Shown here: positions 24,847 through 33,894 of the stretch, piece after piece | Numbering within the stretch: position 1 is the first letter of the stretch | Layout: the number at the start of each line of letters is the position of its first letter | DNA from: Marinomonas rhizomae | Lineage (GTDB): Bacteria; Pseudomonadota; Gammaproteobacteria; Pseudomonadales; Marinomonadaceae | DNA: 64,000 nt | Direction: 5' to 3' | Assembly: GCF_003315485.1 (NCBI RefSeq) | Contig: NZ_QNSE01000005.1 | Span: forward strand, 248,001-312,000 | Notes under the pieces: generated by a model | What the model was told of the DNA's origin: nothing | The model's database searches: none | What the model saw: only the letters and a program-made list of their open reading frames with translations | Made by a program: the position numbers and the translations under genes

Positions 24847-26997
24847 TTAACCTCGGCGCCAAGTGTGGTATTTTTCCAGCCAATTCAAAATACGCTGCGG
24901 TGCGTGAGCACGCTTCCACTCACCGGCGGCGTATTTGTTAGATTCCGCCCACGTCGGATAAGTGTGGATAGTGCCAAGAATTTTATTCAAACCTAGGCCA
25001 TGTTTCATCGCTAGAACAAATTCAGCTAATAAGTCACCAGAATGTTCACCAACAATAGTGACACCGAGAATCTTATCCTTGCCAGGAACAGTCAGCACTT
25101 TTACAAAGCCTTTTGTCGCACTGTCGGCAATTGCACGATCCAATTCATCAAATTCATAACGAACCATTTCATAAGCAATACCCTGCTCTTTGGCATCTTG
25201 CTCACTTAATCCAACTCGCGCCACTTCAGGGTCCACAAACGTCGCCCATGGAATCACGCGATAGTCCGCACGGAATTTTTTAAACGTACCAAACAACGCA
25301 TTCACGGCGGCATACCATGCTTGATGTGCGGCCACATGAGTAAATTGATAAGGACCCGCGACGTCGCCAGCAGCATAAATATTCGGAAAAAGTGTTTCGA
25401 GGTAATCATTAGTTATGATGTTACGATCAGTTTCCACCCCAATATTCTCTAAGCCATAACCTTCAAGACGGGCCTGACGGCCGACAGCACAAAGTAATGC
25501 ATCAAACTCTATGACACTTTCTACTCCGTCTTTTTCAACGATCAGACGTTTCACGTCACCCTCTTTCTCACAACGTACCGCATTATGAGAGGTTAGAATA
25601 TTTACCCCATCGGCTCTCATACTTGCTTGAACTAATTCAGACACTTCTTGGTCTTCACGAATCATAATTCGCTCAGCACGTTCTACCTGCGTCACGTTAG
25701 AGCCTAGACGAGCAAAGCTTTGCGCTAACTCAGAACCAATCGGACCACCACCTAATACAACAAGACGTTTTGGTGGCGCATCAAATTTTGCAAACTCTTC
25801 CCAAAGTGTATCACTGGTGTAATAACCCACATCGTTCAAACCAGGCAATGGTGGTACGAATGGACGTGCGCCCGTTGCCAACACAATACTGCGTGCTGTC
25901 ATACGCTTAGTGCCGCCTTCGTTTAATTGGATCTCAACCGTCCAAGGATCAATTAATTTTGCGTAACCTTGTACAACATCAACACCCAGATTTGTGTAGC
26001 GCTCAATACTGTCATGTGGCTCCACTTTACTCACTACGTCATGAACACGCGCCATAACTTTCTTAAATGAAAACGTCGGTTCGCTGCTATTCAAGCCATA
26101 GTTCTCTGCGTGGCGCATTTGCTGTGCGACTTTCGCACTTTTAATTAACGCTTTACTAGGAATACAGCCATAATTTAAGCAATCACCGCCCATTTTATGC
26201 GCTTCAATCAAAGTCACTTTCGCTTTAACCGTTGCCGCAATGTAAGCACTTACCAATCCACCAGCACCACCACCAATGACAATTAAATTACGATCAAACG
26301 TTTTTGGCTTGGTAAATCCAGCATAAACACGGCGAGCTTTGACCACATCAACTATTTTTTTCGCGATAATTGGAAATACGCCCAACAACACGAAAGACAA
26401 CAATAGTGAAGGCGATAGAATACCGGATAGACTCTCTAGCTGACCTAATTGAGTCCCCGCATTCACATATACCACGGTTCCAACCAACATGCCGGCTTGG
26501 CTTACCCAATAAAAGGTCAAGGCTCGAATTGTAGTAAGGCCCATCAGCAAATTAATTAAGAAAAAAGGGAAAATCGGAACAAGGCGGAGCGTAAATAAAT
26601 AAAATGCGCCTTCTCTTTCGATCCCTTCATTAAACGCTTTTAGACGATCACCAAAGCGTTTTTGCACCGTCGCTTGAAGCAGATACCGAGAAACTAGAAA
26701 AGCCAATGTCGCACCAATTGAACTAGCAAAAGACACAATCACCGTACCCCAAACCAAGCCAAACAAGGCACCAGCCGCTAGCGTCATGATCACCGCGCCA
26801 GGCAATGACAAAGCGGTCACGATGACATACAAAAATAAAAATGCACCACTCACCAAGAAGGGGCTGGCTGCTCGCCATTCCTCAAACCGCACAAGACCCG
26901 ATTTCAAACCATCTAAAGTTAATAGCTGGTGCAGATCAAAATAGAAGAAGCCCGCTGCCAATGCTGCAATGAATACCAGCAATCCAATTTTTTTCAT
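24847..26997 (-). CDS. Fusion of VTT (TVP38/TMEM64) membrane domain and FAD disulfide oxidoreductase
   Basis: A 716-residue two-part protein. Residues 1-225 form a VTT/DedA-like membrane domain with five or so helices and the GAVIMTLAAGALFGLVWG motif. Residues 235-716 are a class I pyridine-nucleotide disulfide oxidoreductase: FAD motif GGGAGGLVSAY near 242, redox cysteines in GGDCLNYGCIPSK near 268-280, NAD motif GGGPIGSELAQ near 418, and the dimerisation motif HTYPTWAE near 685. It resembles mercuric reductase or dihydrolipoamide dehydrogenase but lacks an HMA domain. The membrane anchor suggests quinone- or envelope-linked electron transfer; the substrate is unknown. Confidence 0.88.
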   Translation of the reverse strand: MKKIGLLVFIAALAAGFFYFDLHQLLTLDGLKSGLVRFEEWRAASPFLVSGAFLFLYVIVTALSLPGAVIMTLAAGALFGLVWGTVIVSFASSIGATLAFLVSRYLLQATVQKRFGDRLKAFNEGIEREGAFYLFTLRLVPIFPFFLINLLMGLTTIRALTFYWVSQAGMLVGTVVYVNAGTQLGQLESLSGILSPSLLLSFVLLGVFPIIAKKIVDVVKARRVYAGFTKPKTFDRNLIVIGGGAGGLVSAYIAATVKAKVTLIEAHKMGGDCLNYGCIPSKALIKSAKVAQQMRHAENYGLNSSEPTFSFKKVMARVHDVVSKVEPHDSIERYTNLGVDVVQGYAKLIDPWTVEIQLNEGGTKRMTARSIVLATGARPFVPPLPGLNDVGYYTSDTLWEEFAKFDAPPKRLVVLGGGPIGSELAQSFARLGSNVTQVERAERIMIREDQEVSELVQASMRADGVNILTSHNAVRCEKEGDVKRLIVEKDGVESVIEFDALLCAVGRQARLEGYGLENIGVETDRNIITNDYLETLFPNIYAAGDVAGPYQFTHVAAHQAWYAAVNALFGTFKKFRADYRVIPWATFVDPEVARVGLSEQDAKEQGIAYEMVRYEFDELDRAIADSATKGFVKVLTVPGKDKILGVTIVGEHSGDLLAEFVLAMKHGLGLNKILGTIHTYPTWAESNKYAAGEWKRAHAPQRILNWLEKYHTWRRG

Positions 26998-27140
26998 TCG
27001 TCAAACTCCAAAAGAGCCTTGCGACTCAGGAAAAATACAATCGATAATTTCTTTAATGATAGTTAGACACAATACAGGCTGGAATTATTACAGCAATATG
27101 GATTATTTTTTAAATAACCGACAAAAGAGCAGAAAGAGAG

Positions 27141-27167
27141 ACAGTGTCTGGCCAAACCAAACACTGT
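27141..27167 (-). terminator. Weak terminator-like hairpin after the MFS gene
   Basis: ACAGTGT (27141-27147) pairs with ACACTGT (27161-27167). On the minus strand it is followed by a pyrimidine-rich run without a continuous T tract. It lies about 20 bases past the MFS stop. Confidence 0.4.
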
Positions 27168-27187
27168 AATAAGAAAAGAAGAATGTC

Positions 27188-28396
27188 TTATAAAACGGTT
27201 TTAATACGCCCAGCCCATAAACTAAATAACACACCAAAGCTGCACACGCACAAAACCAATACCACCAAACCAGGAAGACCATAAACCGCAATTGACGTAG
27301 CAAAAGTTGGTGGTCCAACGGTCGCACCAAGGTTACCAAATTGAGCAAGCAAGCCATAACCTTGTGCTTGTTCACTTGGACTACGGGCAAGAGTTGGAAT
27401 CATCGCCAATGCAGAGCCCGGCACCATACCAAGGAACAACACCATCACGCCAACCACAGCGCAAAATATTTCCGCAGAGCCACTAATGAAAGACAACACC
27501 ACGGCACAACTAGCAACGCCGCAATACGCCATTAATGCAACACGCTGTGGTCGCATCAAGTATTGTGCAATCGCACCCGCCAAAAAAGTCCCACCAGTAC
27601 TGATCAAAGGCAACACCACCATCATCAACTTCTGTAATGTCGAATCACCAATCAGCCCTGGAATATAGGTCAAGACAGACACCAAAGTGCAGGTATAAAA
27701 CAAGAACACACAGCTTGGTAGCAGCGCTCGCGGATTACGATAGATCTGCATCATTTGCTTAAAGAAACCATCTTGCATTTCTGTGATAGGAACCAAGTCC
27801 AACACTGGATTCTTTCTTAATTTAAAGAACAACACTACACCCATTGTGGTAATAAAAACGCCATGGCTTAAAAATAAAGCCTGCAAACCGTATTGATCTA
27901 AAATGCTCTTTCCCGCCCAGCCACATACAGCAAACGCGACCCCAAAGAAGGTACCCCAAATTCCCATAGTCAAAGACTTATGCTGAGGTGCACTTAATTT
28001 AGCAATCAAGGTTGGCGCAGCAACAACCACACCCAATTGAGAAAAACCTTCCAACATGCGAGTCACGAATAACAGGTTAAAAGGTGGCAAAGTAGACTGA
28101 ATCAAAGACAAACTGCCACCCAGCAATAAAGCGCCGACCAACACCTTCAAATAACCAACCCGACTTGCAATCATGCCCGCCGACACACCAAACACCAAGC
28201 CTGCGATACCAACCGCAGAAAGCGCTGCTCCGGTTGACGTCGCGCCCATCTGATAATGCTCAAGCAAACCATCAAACGATACCGAAAACTTCGCAAACTG
28301 CATCGCCGCTGAAATACCCGCGATCCAAAGCAAAATAACTTCCAACCATTGAGTTCTCGGCTCAGTGATTGATGAATGAATAGACGTATTGGACAT
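27188..28396 (-). CDS. MFS transporter
   Basis: A 402-residue major facilitator superfamily protein with twelve predicted helices. The motif A-like loop between helices 2 and 3 reads GMIASRVGYLKVLV, and the large central loop lies near residues 195-215. It resembles CynX/NimT-type carriers in length and pattern, but the substrate cannot be assigned. It is downstream, on the same strand, of the broken AraC-type regulator gene, about 150 bases apart; that regulator may once have controlled it (inference). Confidence 0.85.
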   Translation of the reverse strand: MSNTSIHSSITEPRTQWLEVILLWIAGISAAMQFAKFSVSFDGLLEHYQMGATSTGAALSAVGIAGLVFGVSAGMIASRVGYLKVLVGALLLGGSLSLIQSTLPPFNLLFVTRMLEGFSQLGVVVAAPTLIAKLSAPQHKSLTMGIWGTFFGVAFAVCGWAGKSILDQYGLQALFLSHGVFITTMGVVLFFKLRKNPVLDLVPITEMQDGFFKQMMQIYRNPRALLPSCVFLFYTCTLVSVLTYIPGLIGDSTLQKLMMVVLPLISTGGTFLAGAIAQYLMRPQRVALMAYCGVASCAVVLSFISGSAEIFCAVVGVMVLFLGMVPGSALAMIPTLARSPSEQAQGYGLLAQFGNLGATVGPPTFATSIAVYGLPGLVVLVLCVCSFGVLFSLWAGRIKTVL

Positions 28397-28542
28397 CTTG
28401 CTTCCCTATTAGAGTAAAAATCAGCCATTCACTGCATAAAGAGATGAACTTAAAACTGACCTTACGGACAAAATATGGGCGATATTCTAAAGCAAAAAGC
28501 ACCACAGATGGGCAGGTATTTCTAATAGAAAAAGAAAAAAAC

Positions 28543-29526
28543 TTAGTACTTAGTTCGATAATGAGAAGGAGGAAATGAGTGCTGTCTGGCCCAAAGTCGA
28601 CGAAACTGCCTTGGATCGTCGAAGCTACAACGCTCTGCGACCTCTTCTATAGGCAGAGCAGAGCTTTGTAAAAGTTACATTGCTAAAGCAAGGCGCAGTT
28701 TATGGATATATTCTCGTGTCGTCACTCCGGCGCTTTCTTTAAACAAACGCACGAGATGTCGCGGACTGCACTGGGCAACAGCTGCCAAGCTCTCTAATGA
28801 CCAATTGCGTGCAGGGTCTACCTGAATCGCATCTTGCACACGGTGTACGCTTTGATGGAAATGATTGCGGTTTTCTAACCAAGGAGACTGGCTCGGATCA
28901 TTTGGGCCTCGACGAGAAAACAGCACCATATGAAGTGCCTCTTGACTCGCACAATTCGCTCCACATTCCTGCTGTATCAAATACAGAACTAAATCAATAC
29001 CAGCCGTCACACCAGCACTGCTATAAAAGTCACCATCTACGGCAAACAACCGATTAGCGAGCACCTTGGCAGTAGGCTCTATTTCTTGAAGTTCGTCGAG
29101 ATGCATATGATGAGTGGTACAGGCTCGACCCGCCAGCAGTCCTGCTTTTACAAATAATAAAGTCCCAGCAAAAATACTAATATAACGTCCAATACAGCTG
29201 GCTTTTCGGCCTAACCAGCCTATCGCAGCTTCCATAGCAGGTGTTTCTAAATCAATACGATTCCCCGACAGTCCGGTACTAACGACCCAGCTGTTAGCCA
29301 CCATAACATCAGGTAAAGACTCGACTTGAATATTCAAACCTAACGTATTTTCAACCATTGTTTCAGGACCAACAAAATGCAATTCAAATTACCTTTGCCC
29401 CTCAAACTCAGCGCCTGATACAAAACGATTGCTATATTGAAAAGCCTCAGCAGGGCCAATCGTATCCAGCAAAACACTGTTTGGCAGCATGATAAAATAG
29501 ACATGAATTTTAGCAATCGCGGACAC
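28543..29526 (-). pseudogene. GlxA-type AraC regulator with two in-frame stops
   Basis: One continuous frame runs from GTG 29526 (MSAIAKIHVYFIMLPNSVLL, with AGAGG upstream) to TAA 28543-28545, 328 codons, the usual GlxA-family length. It is interrupted by TAA at 29389-29391 (codon 46) and TAA at 28675-28677, which splits the second HTH after RLALAM. Flanking residues on both sides of each stop are good family sequence: a DJ-1/PfpI-like domain (about 5-190), then the AraC HTH with the second half reading LPIEEVAERCSFDDPRQFRR. The second stop probably arose from CAA (Gln). No frameshift is needed. The gene is almost surely non-functional unless the stops are read through. Confidence 0.85.
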
Positions 29527-29527
29527 A

Positions 29528-30426
29528 CTATGCCTCTTTGAAGATTATTTTTAACTGAGAAAAAAGCCGAGCGCCAAAGGTATTAACCAACAAACCGATC
29601 AATACAAAACACACACCAATCCATTGTAATGGTCATAAGCTCTCATCCAATATTATTGCCGCAAAGGTCAAACCCACGACAGGAACCCCTAAGGTCAACG
29701 GCGTAACCTGACTCGCAGGATAACGGCCCATCAAATATCCCCACAGAGAATAGCCTACAATCGTCGCCACCAAGGCAAGATAAACCAAAGCGTCAATAGA
29801 AACCCAGCTCATACCAAGTAACGCCGATTGCATCAACTCAGTCCCTTCCATCAACCAAGAGCATACAAAGAAAGGCAATGGTGGCACCCAAGCGCTCCAA
29901 ATAACCAAGTTCACATTCACCGAGTAGTCTGACTCATGGTGCGAGTACTAATATTCCCCAGCGCCCAGCTCGCTGCGGCGAACAAGGTTAGAATAAACCC
30001 AAACAGCGTCATATCGCTGACACCAGACACCACGGTAATCATCAGCAAACCACTGCCCGCTAAAGCAATCGCCAACACTTGATGCAAACGCACACCTTCT
30101 TTCAAAAACACCAACGCAAATACCATGGTAAACAACGCCTGAGACTGCAATACCAAAGAAGCCAAGCCAGCGGGCATACCATTCGCCATCGCCATAAACA
30201 AAAAGGCGAACTGCATAAAACCCATTGGTAGTGCATATACACACCACCACTTCAGCGGAATGTTAGGCCGTTTCACCAACAAACACCCGATCGCCGCCAC
30301 TGCTAGAAATCGCAGTCCACCCAATAGCAAAGGCGGCACTTCGCCAAGGCCAAAAGAAATCACCACAAAGTTTAATCCCCAAGCGAGGATAATCACCAGA
30401 GCCAAAATACTGTCTTTGAACGTCAT
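29528..30426 (-). pseudogene. eamA: Degraded eamA (cysteine/O-acetylserine exporter type)
   Basis: Strong similarity to E. coli EamA along its length: start MTFKDSILALVIILAWGLNF at 30426, MPAGLASLVLQ, SWALGNI, NLVIWSAWVPP, ATIVGYSLWG, LDESL. Two lesions are visible. Near 29918, after SQTTR, the frame shifts (CGGTGAATG), most simply a one-base deletion, and coding resumes as VNVNLVIWSAW. At 29633-29635 a TGA interrupts LDESL-PLQWIGVCFVL, after which frame continues to TAG 29528-29530. The last bases overlap the start of the GlxA-like pseudogene, so the two were probably one operon. DMT fold, ten helices when intact. Confidence 0.85.
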
Positions 30427-30777
30427 AATGCCTACCACCAATAAATTTGATATAAGCATTATAAAAAGACAATTAACGAGAAACGAGGACAGACCCTAGG
30501 GTCAAAAAGGACATATCAAATTTCAGAGTCACTGGCCGCTTAGGCTAAATAATTTCGCCAGTCTAAGTACACGACAATTAGGCCCCCATAACGCAATATG
30601 ACTTACAGCAGAACAAAAACACTTGACTGCTTAGACTGTTGAAACAAAAAATGAGAAATACAGAGGTGACCAATACAATCAAAGAGGATAAGATTTATTA
30701 TCTAGTGTGCGATTTGAAGTGCCCGTTTTTTAATTAATCATATTAACTATTTTAAACTATGTGTAAGGAATCCTGTT
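30427..30777. other. Intergenic region at the left border of the A+T-rich region
   Basis: No gene. Base composition changes here from moderate G+C on the left to A+T-rich on the right. A ribosome site (AAGGAA near 30763) precedes the TTG start of the next gene. I see no tRNA or clear attachment-site repeat. Confidence 0.4.
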
Positions 30778-32106
30778 TTGAGTTATGAAAACTTTTCGGA
30801 TGTAACACAACCGCCACCAAAGACTCAGGATCTAGGAATATTATTACGTCACTTCATCACTTTTGCAGGTATTTCCTCCAGTGAATATGCCGCTCTAACT
30901 GTAAAGCTTACTAGAGGAGTATCCAGATCTAGAGCAATATCAGAAGATAGTTTTAAAGATTATGTTTACAAAGGTAAATTTCCAAATAGTTATGGGAGGA
31001 ATACTATCAAGCTACTTTTCGAAAGAGCTTGTGATGAGTCTGTTAAGCAGTTATGGATAGATGCATTCTCTGAAATTGAAAATATAAAGTCTTTAAATAA
31101 GCTGAATTATAAGCAAGATGAACCAGAAATAAATCATGCACCACAAGAACTAGAGTTTAACGATAAAGAAGCGTCTAAATTTGATCATTATAAACCCAAA
31201 TTCAGCTCTAAATTACTAATTTTGACTCTCATCGTATTATTATTTTTTGTTTTTATTATATTAGTTATGGTAAATAATGAAAGAAAAAATATTGCTAGTC
31301 CTTTTACTAACCCAACACCTCTTAATATAAATAATAATTCTTATATTGCGAATCAAAAAATAGAAAAAAGTAATCTTGATGAGGTTATAAAAGAGCCGAT
31401 AGTCCATTCTACAAATAATCATATCGATACTCCAACGCCAGTATATCTAAAACAAGATACTACTGAAGAAAAAAGTATGGATAATGCAGTCCAAGAACCT
31501 ATGAAAAAAAATATTGATAATGGCTTTCACCCTATAGTTTTATCCAAAGGGCTTTCATTAGATGTCTACTCCCTTGGAAAAAACAAATACAAACACTTAC
31601 CATCAACACCAGAAGGTTTGCAGGTGGCAACATTGCCCTTTAATAAGGGAGGTTACTTTACCTTTATTGATCATATGGTTGACAAAAACATAGCTAGGGC
31701 CACGGTTGATCGAGATGTAGGGTTATATTATCAAGGTTTTATCAATTTAACTGGCGATGGTGAATTCATCTTTCAACTTGACTATAAATCTGGCTACCAC
31801 TTTGTAAATCAGCTCTTAAAAAAATGTCGACTTGTATTAAAAGTCAATAACTCGCCCCTTTTTGACAACATAGTCAAAGTAGGCCAAGGTCAATCCTATA
31901 GTATGCAGAATACTGGCATATTTTCTAACGGAGCAGCCCCATTTAGCTTCTGGTTTACTTGCAATAATTTGAGAGGTTTTTCGCCAAAACAAGATTACAA
32001 AGCTTTTAAAGACACATCAGTCACACTGTATCTAAAGCAACCAGATGACAATGGAATATTAAAAATCACACCCGATCTATTTTCTTATGATCCGGATAAA
32101 AACTAG
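30778..32106 (+). CDS. Single-pass membrane protein with possible PA14-like C-terminal domain
   Basis: A 442-residue protein I cannot name. The N-terminal 140 residues are cytoplasmic and charged (LTRGVSRSRAISEDSFKDYV gives a vaguely HTH-like impression). One membrane helix lies at about 143-165 (KLLILTLIVLLFFVFIILV). A low-complexity Asn/Thr/Pro linker runs to about 245, and the last 190 residues form a compact outer domain. The segment VGLYYQGFINLTGDGEFIF plus LVLKVNNSPLFDN follows the PA14 pattern of a strand pair and ligand-exposed loop; this is a weak call. The start is TTG with AAGGA 9 bases upstream. The gene is A+T-rich, unlike its left neighbours, which suggests transfer. Confidence 0.6.
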   Translation: MSYENFSDVTQPPPKTQDLGILLRHFITFAGISSSEYAALTVKLTRGVSRSRAISEDSFKDYVYKGKFPNSYGRNTIKLLFERACDESVKQLWIDAFSEIENIKSLNKLNYKQDEPEINHAPQELEFNDKEASKFDHYKPKFSSKLLILTLIVLLFFVFIILVMVNNERKNIASPFTNPTPLNINNNSYIANQKIEKSNLDEVIKEPIVHSTNNHIDTPTPVYLKQDTTEEKSMDNAVQEPMKKNIDNGFHPIVLSKGLSLDVYSLGKNKYKHLPSTPEGLQVATLPFNKGGYFTFIDHMVDKNIARATVDRDVGLYYQGFINLTGDGEFIFQLDYKSGYHFVNQLLKKCRLVLKVNNSPLFDNIVKVGQGQSYSMQNTGIFSNGAAPFSFWFTCNNLRGFSPKQDYKAFKDTSVTLYLKQPDDNGILKITPDLFSYDPDKN

Positions 32107-32136
32107 ATGGTTGAGAGTATTTTCCTCTCAACCATC
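32106..32136 (+). terminator. Perfect hairpin after the membrane-protein gene
   Basis: GATGGTTGAGAG (32106-32117) pairs over 12 bases with CTCTCAACCATC (32125-32136) across a 7-base loop, starting at the stop codon. It has no T run, so it may act as an RNA-stability or weak terminator structure. Confidence 0.55.
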
Positions 32137-32149
32137 TCGACTCTATTCG

Positions 32150-32332
32150 CTAGAAAATACGTGAATAGGGACGCTTATAGGACATAATGTCCTTCCACAG
32201 AGAGTGGCAAGAACAACTAGGCACGTAGTCAAATGACAGCAAGCCCGTTTTACGATGCTGGTCGATCAACTCTAAAATAATGGGGTTGCAGTTATCACAG
32301 TTGGACGGCCCAGCGATGGAAGGCGTGTGCCA
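32150..32332 (-). pseudogene. Unidentified gene remnant with paired cysteines
   Basis: On the minus strand a 60-codon frame ends at TAG 32150-32152 and reads like real protein: GPSNCDNCNPIILELIDQHR followed by KTGLLSFDYVPSCSCHSLWK. Upstream a TGA at 32333-32335 interrupts continuing sense-like sequence (LVVIDGRS before WHTPSIAG). The CxxC and CxC pairs look like metal ligands. I do not recognise the family. Nearby lies a perfect palindrome AGGACATAATGTCCT at 32179-32193. It is probably the tail of a decayed accessory gene. Confidence 0.3.
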
Positions 32333-32622
32333 TCAACTCCGCCCATCAATAACGACAAGGCTTTCTTTTCAGCTTCTTATACCACCTCTAAAATGGTCCA
32401 CAGCCATGATGCTGGAAGCTTACCTATCAAAAATTTTTCTCCAACTTTGTGCTTTTTGGTACAAAAGAACAAGAAGACGAAAACTTTATAAGCAATTGAT
32501 TTTAAAGTGATTATTTAAATAATTACACTCTTCTCACCTTCCACTCACACTTCTGACCAACTGCAAAACTGCTTTCTATCAAAAAAGATACATTCTCCTT
32601 TACATAGAGCTCGGAGAATTAA
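32333..32622. other. Non-coding leader region of the acyl-synthase/methyltransferase gene
   Basis: A short open frame on plus (32280-32510) has no ribosome site and overlaps the remnant; I do not call it. The last 100 bases should hold the promoter of the next gene. A direct repeat ACTGC-N3-ACTGC occurs near 32560. No lux-box-like 20-base palindrome was seen. Confidence 0.35.
32592..32619 (+). promoter_or_regulatory. Hairpin that would mask the ribosome binding site
   Basis: ATTCTCC (32592-32598) is complementary to GGAGAAT (32613-32619), whose GGAG is the Shine-Dalgarno 6 bases before the start at 32623. Folding would hide the site and could regulate translation of the synthase-like gene. 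Confidence 0.5.
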
Positions 32623-33894
32623 ATGACTCAAGTTACAAACATGCTACAAGCCCAAGAGAACACCATTAAATCAGTTGAAGAAAAAATACTCAGTCAATTA
32701 CCAAGCGGTATTCACTTAGCACAAACACAAGAGGAAATTCAGGCTATTATTAACCTTAGAAAAAATTTCTATCAGGATGACAGAGATGAAGTAAAAGCCT
32801 TCCATGATGATGGTTTAGATACATCGGGGTATGTGTTTTACAGCATGGATTCAAATGGCAGTATAACGGCGACCGTCCGTTTATTGTTAGATTCTCAACG
32901 AGGTTTCCCTGAAGAAGAATTTTTACCAGAATCAGTACATCAGATGAGGAAAACAGGGAAAGTATTTGCAGAGTTAGGTCGACTACTCATTTTGGAACAT
33001 CAGAGTACACAATTACCTTTGCTCTACAAGGTAGTCTACGATGTCGCTCATATTTTAAATGTGGATGCTATTCTTATCGTTATGAAGAAAAATAACTACT
33101 CATCCCATCAAAAAATTATGGAAGTAAAAATATTATCAGAAGAAATGGGACTTAGCTGGGACAAAGAAAAAGCGACACTATGTTTAGTTGAGTGGGATAT
33201 TAAGGCCCCTCAGGATAAATTCTACAAACTTGCCAATCGATCCATAGATCACAAGTTTCGTAAAAAAATGTGGGATCAGTACAGCACCTATCATTTAGGG
33301 GTATGCACGTCCGTGCAACATGAAGTTTATAGTGACATAGCATCTAAGGTAAAGGGTCATATCTTAGATCTAGGCTGTGGAACAGGTCGAATAATGGGTT
33401 TCATTCAAGAAAACCCTCATTCGCTTAGCTATACTGGGATTGATGTTAGTAAAGGAATGATTGAACTAGCCACAGAACTTAAAGATAGATTAGCCTATAA
33501 GCAAGCCAATCTCATTATATCCAATATAGAAAAAATTGAAGGAAAGTACGACACTATCGTTTCTACTCTTAGTTATTATTGCTGGCATAACAAAGAACTA
33601 TGCTTAAACCATATAAAAGGCATGCTTTCTGAAAATGGAATATTTTTTCTAGTCACTCCAAATAATGAATTTGACAAAGAAAAGCTAACTCGATTAGTTA
33701 TAAGGGATTCTTTCGGACACCCATACTTAGATAAATTCCTCTCGTTTAATTTTGATATTGCTGAAAAGGCGAAATACCCAACTCTAGACGAGTTAATTAA
33801 GCAAGTAAGAAAGGCGGGCTTCTCTATAATTTCCGCACATAGCAACTTTTTTCTTGGAGGTGTTTCATGTTTAGAGTTAAAAACCTCACTATAG
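32623..33894 (+). CDS. LuxI/FeeM-like acyl synthase fused to SAM methyltransferase
   Basis: A 423-residue two-domain protein. Residues 30-205 look like the acyl-ACP-using autoinducer synthase/FeeM fold: LRKNF (Arg46, Phe49), HDDGLD (Asp63, Asp66), a TVRLL strand (Arg86) and ELGRLLI (Glu117, Arg120). These line up with the Arg, Phe, Asp-Asp, Arg and Glu-x-x-Arg positions conserved in LuxI proteins. Residues 210-420 are a class I SAM methyltransferase with motif I LDLGCGTG (249-256) and YTGIDVSKGMIELA. Inferred product: an N-acylated small molecule that is then methylated. Its last bases converge on the LuxR-type gene; both stop codons lie in one CTATAG. A+T-rich, in the accessory region. Confidence 0.7.
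   Translation: MTQVTNMLQAQENTIKSVEEKILSQLPSGIHLAQTQEEIQAIINLRKNFYQDDRDEVKAFHDDGLDTSGYVFYSMDSNGSITATVRLLLDSQRGFPEEEFLPESVHQMRKTGKVFAELGRLLILEHQSTQLPLLYKVVYDVAHILNVDAILIVMKKNNYSSHQKIMEVKILSEEMGLSWDKEKATLCLVEWDIKAPQDKFYKLANRSIDHKFRKKMWDQYSTYHLGVCTSVQHEVYSDIASKVKGHILDLGCGTGRIMGFIQENPHSLSYTGIDVSKGMIELATELKDRLAYKQANLIISNIEKIEGKYDTIVSTLSYYCWHNKELCLNHIKGMLSENGIFFLVTPNNEFDKEKLTRLVIRDSFGHPYLDKFLSFNFDIAEKAKYPTLDELIKQVRKAGFSIISAHSNFFLGGVSCLELKTSL

Noticed and set aside
32280-32510. 76-residue open frame on plus
   Set aside because: No ribosome site, and the opposite strand gives a more protein-like remnant over part of it.
32521-32622. lux box upstream of the synthase-like gene
   Set aside because: Only direct repeats (ACTGC) and the ribosome-site hairpin are present; no 18-20 base palindrome of lux-box type.
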